Origin: Shouchella patagoniensis
Lineage (GTDB): Bacteria; Bacillota; Bacilli; Bacillales; Bacillaceae_D
DNA: 64,000 bases
Direction of reading: 5' to 3'
Assembly: GCF_002019705.1 (NCBI RefSeq)
Contig: NZ_KV917377.1
Span: 928,565 to 992,564 of the forward strand
The translations under genes and the position numbers were made by a program. This document shows, piece by piece, positions 61,439 through 64,000 of this stretch; within the stretch, counting starts at the first letter, position 1, and every line of letters starts with the position of its first letter. Under the pieces are notes generated by a model. That model was not told the origin of the DNA, did no database searches, and worked only from the letters and a program-made list of their open reading frames with translations.

Positions 61439-62404
61439 TCAATCAAGTCGAATACGCGGATCAATAACTGCATAGAAGATATCCGCTAATAAATTACCAA
61501 TTAACACGGACAAGCCAATTAACAAGTTGACAGCCATAATAACTGGGTAATCACGATTCGCCATTCCCGACAAAAATAATGTCCCAATGCCAGGGTAGTT
61601 AAATACGGTTTCCACAATAAAAGCACCGCTTAACAACATGCCGATCTCCATCCCGAGCAACGTCACTATTGGAATCAACGCATTACGTAATGTATGCTTG
61701 TACAAAACCGACTTTGAACCTACACCTTTAGCACGCGCTGTGCGGATAAAATCACTACCTTTAATATCAAGCATCTCTGATCGCATATAACGCATAAAAA
61801 TTGCTGTACTAGATAACCCTAATGTTAAACCAGGTAAAACAAGATGTTGGATTCGACTTATGAAAGCATCAAAACCAGTTAAGTTAGCTGACCCAATTGA
61901 GCCTTGTGTTGGAAACCAACCTAGACCGAATGAGAAAAGGTAAATGCCCAATAAGCCAGCAAAAAAGTTAGGTGTTGCTAAACCAAGAAAAGCGAATGAA
62001 GTAGCCGCATAATCCAAAGGAGAATTTTTTTTTCTAGCTGAATAAATGCCAATTGGAATGGAAACAATCAAAGTGACAAAGAGCGCAAATGCACCTAAAT
62101 AAAACGTATTTCCGAGTCGTTGAGAAATAAGTTCACTAACTGCCCTTCCTGTGAAATGAGTAGACATTCCCAAATCACCTGTAATTGCCCTAGATAACCA
62201 ATTCCAATATTGAATATGTACAGGGTCATTTAGTCCTAATGCATCTCGACGTTCTTCAATTACTTCACGGGGGGTATTTGGATCAATCGCTTCCCCACTC
62301 AGTGCATCTCCAGGTGCGAGATAAGCAAATAAAAAAACAATAACTGTTAAAATAAACACCATAGGTATAAACTGTAAAATGCGCCTAATTAGAAATTTGA
62401 GCAC
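61439..62404 (-). CDS. Peptide ABC transporter permease (OppB/AppB type)
   Basis: 321 residues: LKFLIRRILQFIPMVFILTV opening helix, DPNTPREVIEERRDALGLND typical of OppB, and coupling loop DFIRTARAKGVGSKSVLYKH. GTG 62404 lies 8 bases after AGAGG and gives the usual start; GTG 62413 overlaps the ribosome site. Partner of the downstream OppC-type permease. Confidence 0.93.
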   Translation of the reverse strand: MLKFLIRRILQFIPMVFILTVIVFLFAYLAPGDALSGEAIDPNTPREVIEERRDALGLNDPVHIQYWNWLSRAITGDLGMSTHFTGRAVSELISQRLGNTFYLGAFALFVTLIVSIPIGIYSARKKNSPLDYAATSFAFLGLATPNFFAGLLGIYLFSFGLGWFPTQGSIGSANLTGFDAFISRIQHLVLPGLTLGLSSTAIFMRYMRSEMLDIKGSDFIRTARAKGVGSKSVLYKHTLRNALIPIVTLLGMEIGMLLSGAFIVETVFNYPGIGTLFLSGMANRDYPVIMAVNLLIGLSVLIGNLLADIFYAVIDPRIRLD

Positions 62405-62439
62405 GTAGATCACCTCTTAAACCAAATTGAAAGAAAGTT

Positions 62440-62463
62440 GAAGCAGCTTTTAAAAGCTGCTTC
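62440..62463 (-). repeat. Perfect 24-base palindrome between oppA- and oppB-type genes
   Basis: GAAGCAGCTTTT meets its exact complement with no spacer. It can form a stem-loop in the mRNA after the binding-protein gene; only a weak T-run follows. Such hairpins usually protect the binding-protein message and lower permease expression. Confidence 0.75.
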
Positions 62464-62478
62464 ACTCTGCACAAAGCT

Positions 62479-64000
62479 CTATTCCGTTAGAAACCATTCG
62501 TGTGTATCATCTTTAAACGTGAACGGCTTAATAGTTAATCCTTGAAGTTGATTGTTATACACATGGATTTCGCTTTCAGCATAAAGAGGCACGGAGTAAA
62601 CATTATCAATAAATAGTTGCGCCCATTCACCATACTTTTCTCTTCTATATTCTTGATTGTCAAACGCCAGCTCTGGATCAACCGCTTCTCGTAATAACAC
62701 TTCTTGTTCTTCATCCAAGAATCGAGAATAGTTATATGCGGATGTACCACCATTAATGGGCGCTGGATCAGGATCTCCTGAGCTTAGTGACCAACCGGCT
62801 AAGAATAAGTCAACGTCTGTATCATTTTCCTCGATTATTTCAAAATGAGCCGGCGCCTCACGTGGCGTATTTAAATTAACTTGGATACCAACAGCTTCAA
62901 GTTGTTCTTTTAAAACAGGTGCCACTTGCTCTCGAACCGGGTTTCCAACAGGGTAGTCAAGATTAATAACAAGTTCATTTCCATCTGGATCCTCAACAAA
63001 GCCATCATCGTTTACATCCTCATAGCCGGCATCTGCAAGTTTTTGCTCTGCTAATTCGGGATCGTATGCTAATCCTTCGACCGCATCGGGATTATATGCC
63101 CATGATGCTTCTGGGAATGGCGCATCCAATAATTCGCCATGTCCCCGTAAGAAACCATCCACAAAGGACTGCCGATCAATCGCATGGACAATCGCTTGTC
63201 GGAATTCAACATCCTCTAATTTCTCATTTGCCTCCCAAGTATCTGGATCTGTTAAGCTATCATTTGGACCATGATTAATCTTTAATCCAAGATATTGGTA
63301 GCCAAGCTGCGGTTGTTCAAAAATCGTTAACGAATCACTGCCCTCAATTGTTGCCACGTCCGCCGCAGGAAAATCTCTAGGAATATAGTCGAGTTCCCCT
63401 TGTTCAAGCATTCCGGCAGCTACTGAAGCTGAAACTACTTTCCACGTTATTGAATCAAGCTTAGGAGCACCTAAGTAATAATCTTCATTAGCCGTCAGAA
63501 TGTATTGCTCATTTTCCAACATTTCAGTAAGTTGGAAAGGTCCCGTTCCAATGATTTCTCCTACATCAATTGAAGAGGAATGAGATGCCATTTCAGACAC
63601 AGGCACATCTACAAATATATGTTCAGGCAATAAGTTAATCGATGTATTCGCTAATGCTTGCACATTTGGCTCATTAAATTTGAACGTAACCGTATAATCG
63701 TCTATTTTTTCAATTCCTTCAAACACATCGGTTTCACCACTCGAATATTCTTCATAGCCAACTAATGTATTTACATACTCTTGCCGCACTCCCCCAGCTG
63801 CTCCGTACTCTGGATCAGCAATACTAGTAAATGTAAAGACAACATCATCAGCTGTAAAATCTTCGCCGTCGTGCCATTTCACATCTTGACGCAATGTATA
63901 CGTTAATTCCGTATTATCTTCATTAAAAGACCAATCCTCTGCTAACTCTGGAGCGAAACTAAAATCTTCATTTTGTTGAACAAGTCCTTCATGTGTAATT
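62479..64000 (-). CDS. Peptide ABC transporter substrate-binding protein (partial)
   Basis: At least 506 residues of an SBP_bac_5 (OppA/AppA/DppA) protein; the N-terminus with signal peptide lies beyond base 64000 and the frame is open to the edge. Recognisable segments are DWSFNEDNTELTYTLRQDVK, WHDGEDFTADDVVFTF, GTGPFQLTEM, and FRQAIVHAIDRQSFVD. The sequence is strikingly acidic (for example DADYEDVNDDGF-like stretches), fitting an alkaline or saline outside. The binding protein followed by two permeases fits the app-type order, in which ATPases precede it, outside this window. Confidence 0.93.
   Translation of the reverse strand, partial: ITHEGLVQQNEDFSFAPELAEDWSFNEDNTELTYTLRQDVKWHDGEDFTADDVVFTFTSIADPEYGAAGGVRQEYVNTLVGYEEYSSGETDVFEGIEKIDDYTVTFKFNEPNVQALANTSINLLPEHIFVDVPVSEMASHSSSIDVGEIIGTGPFQLTEMLENEQYILTANEDYYLGAPKLDSITWKVVSASVAAGMLEQGELDYIPRDFPAADVATIEGSDSLTIFEQPQLGYQYLGLKINHGPNDSLTDPDTWEANEKLEDVEFRQAIVHAIDRQSFVDGFLRGHGELLDAPFPEASWAYNPDAVEGLAYDPELAEQKLADAGYEDVNDDGFVEDPDGNELVINLDYPVGNPVREQVAPVLKEQLEAVGIQVNLNTPREAPAHFEIIEENDTDVDLFLAGWSLSSGDPDPAPINGGTSAYNYSRFLDEEQEVLLREAVDPELAFDNQEYRREKYGEWAQLFIDNVYSVPLYAESEIHVYNNQLQGLTIKPFTFKDDTHEWFLTE

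Noticed and set aside
1-64000. CRISPR arrays, tRNA or rRNA genes, insertion sequences, prophage
   Set aside because: No repeat-spacer pattern, cloverleaf-like CCA ends, transposase or integrase motifs were recognised.

Overview
The window is a contiguous piece of a low-GC, spore-forming Bacillaceae chromosome. Sigma-E, sigma-G, SpoIIGA, SpoVD, SpoVE, YlbJ and RsfA establish endospore formation. Gene order follows the classical Bacillus subtilis sigG-to-speA arc (spoIIG, dcw cluster, ylb genes, cta genes, yla genes, ykt genes, speA). The many acidic extracellular domains and departures from B. subtilis order suggest an alkaliphilic or halotolerant relative (Alkalihalobacillus/Shouchella-like); that placement is an inference. 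No rRNA, tRNA, CRISPR array, insertion sequence or prophage was seen.

Layout. 1-2300 (minus): sigG (cut by the window edge), sigE and spoIIGA, with a sigma-F-type promoter before sigG and a spoIIG-type promoter before spoIIGA. 2440-3741: a decayed GntR/ABC-transporter cassette. 3837-20121 (minus): division and cell-wall cluster mraZ-rsmH-ftsL-pbpB-spoVD-murE-murF-mraY-murD-spoVE-divIB-ftsA-ftsZ. murF lies inside it, while murG, murB and the ylxW/ylxX/sbp genes are missing. 20211-36631: bshC, a DUF3397 gene, panE, ylbP, rsfA, rpmF, ylbN, tmcAL, ylbL, ylbK, ylbJ, coaD, rsmD, a CsfG-type small RNA, ylbG, ylbF, an ATP-grasp gene, ylbE, ylbD, a thioesterase, a CAP-domain protein and a yugN-like gene. 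36740-43179: a lipoprotein, ctaM, the caa3 oxidase genes ctaCDEF and divergent ctaA, with ctaB and ctaG absent. 43218-52136: pycA, ylaN, ylaL, ylaK (PhoH), ylaI, ylaH, typA and ylaF; ftsW is absent from its usual place. 52165-57222: a beta-hydroxyacid dehydrogenase, an inositol-phosphatase-like gene, a small ykz-like gene, yktB, yktA, speA and an SR1-type dual-function RNA encoding SR1P. 57223-64000: a polysaccharide deacetylase lipoprotein, a BCCT osmolyte transporter, a frameshifted thioredoxin-like lipoprotein, and the oppC, oppB and partial oppA genes of a peptide transporter.

How the parts work together. The dcw genes make lipid-linked peptidoglycan precursors and the divisome. The sporulation versions (SpoVD, SpoVE) and the sigma cascade sit in the same locus, and internal terminators divide the cluster into separately controlled units. 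The cta genes build a cytochrome caa3 oxidase, with candidate ResD sites before ctaA. The two regulatory RNAs are the most informative non-coding features. The first is a CsfG homologue between rsmD and ylbG with an overlapping sigma-F/sigma-G promoter. The second is an SR1 homologue next to speA with two CcpN-like boxes and a perfect cre site.
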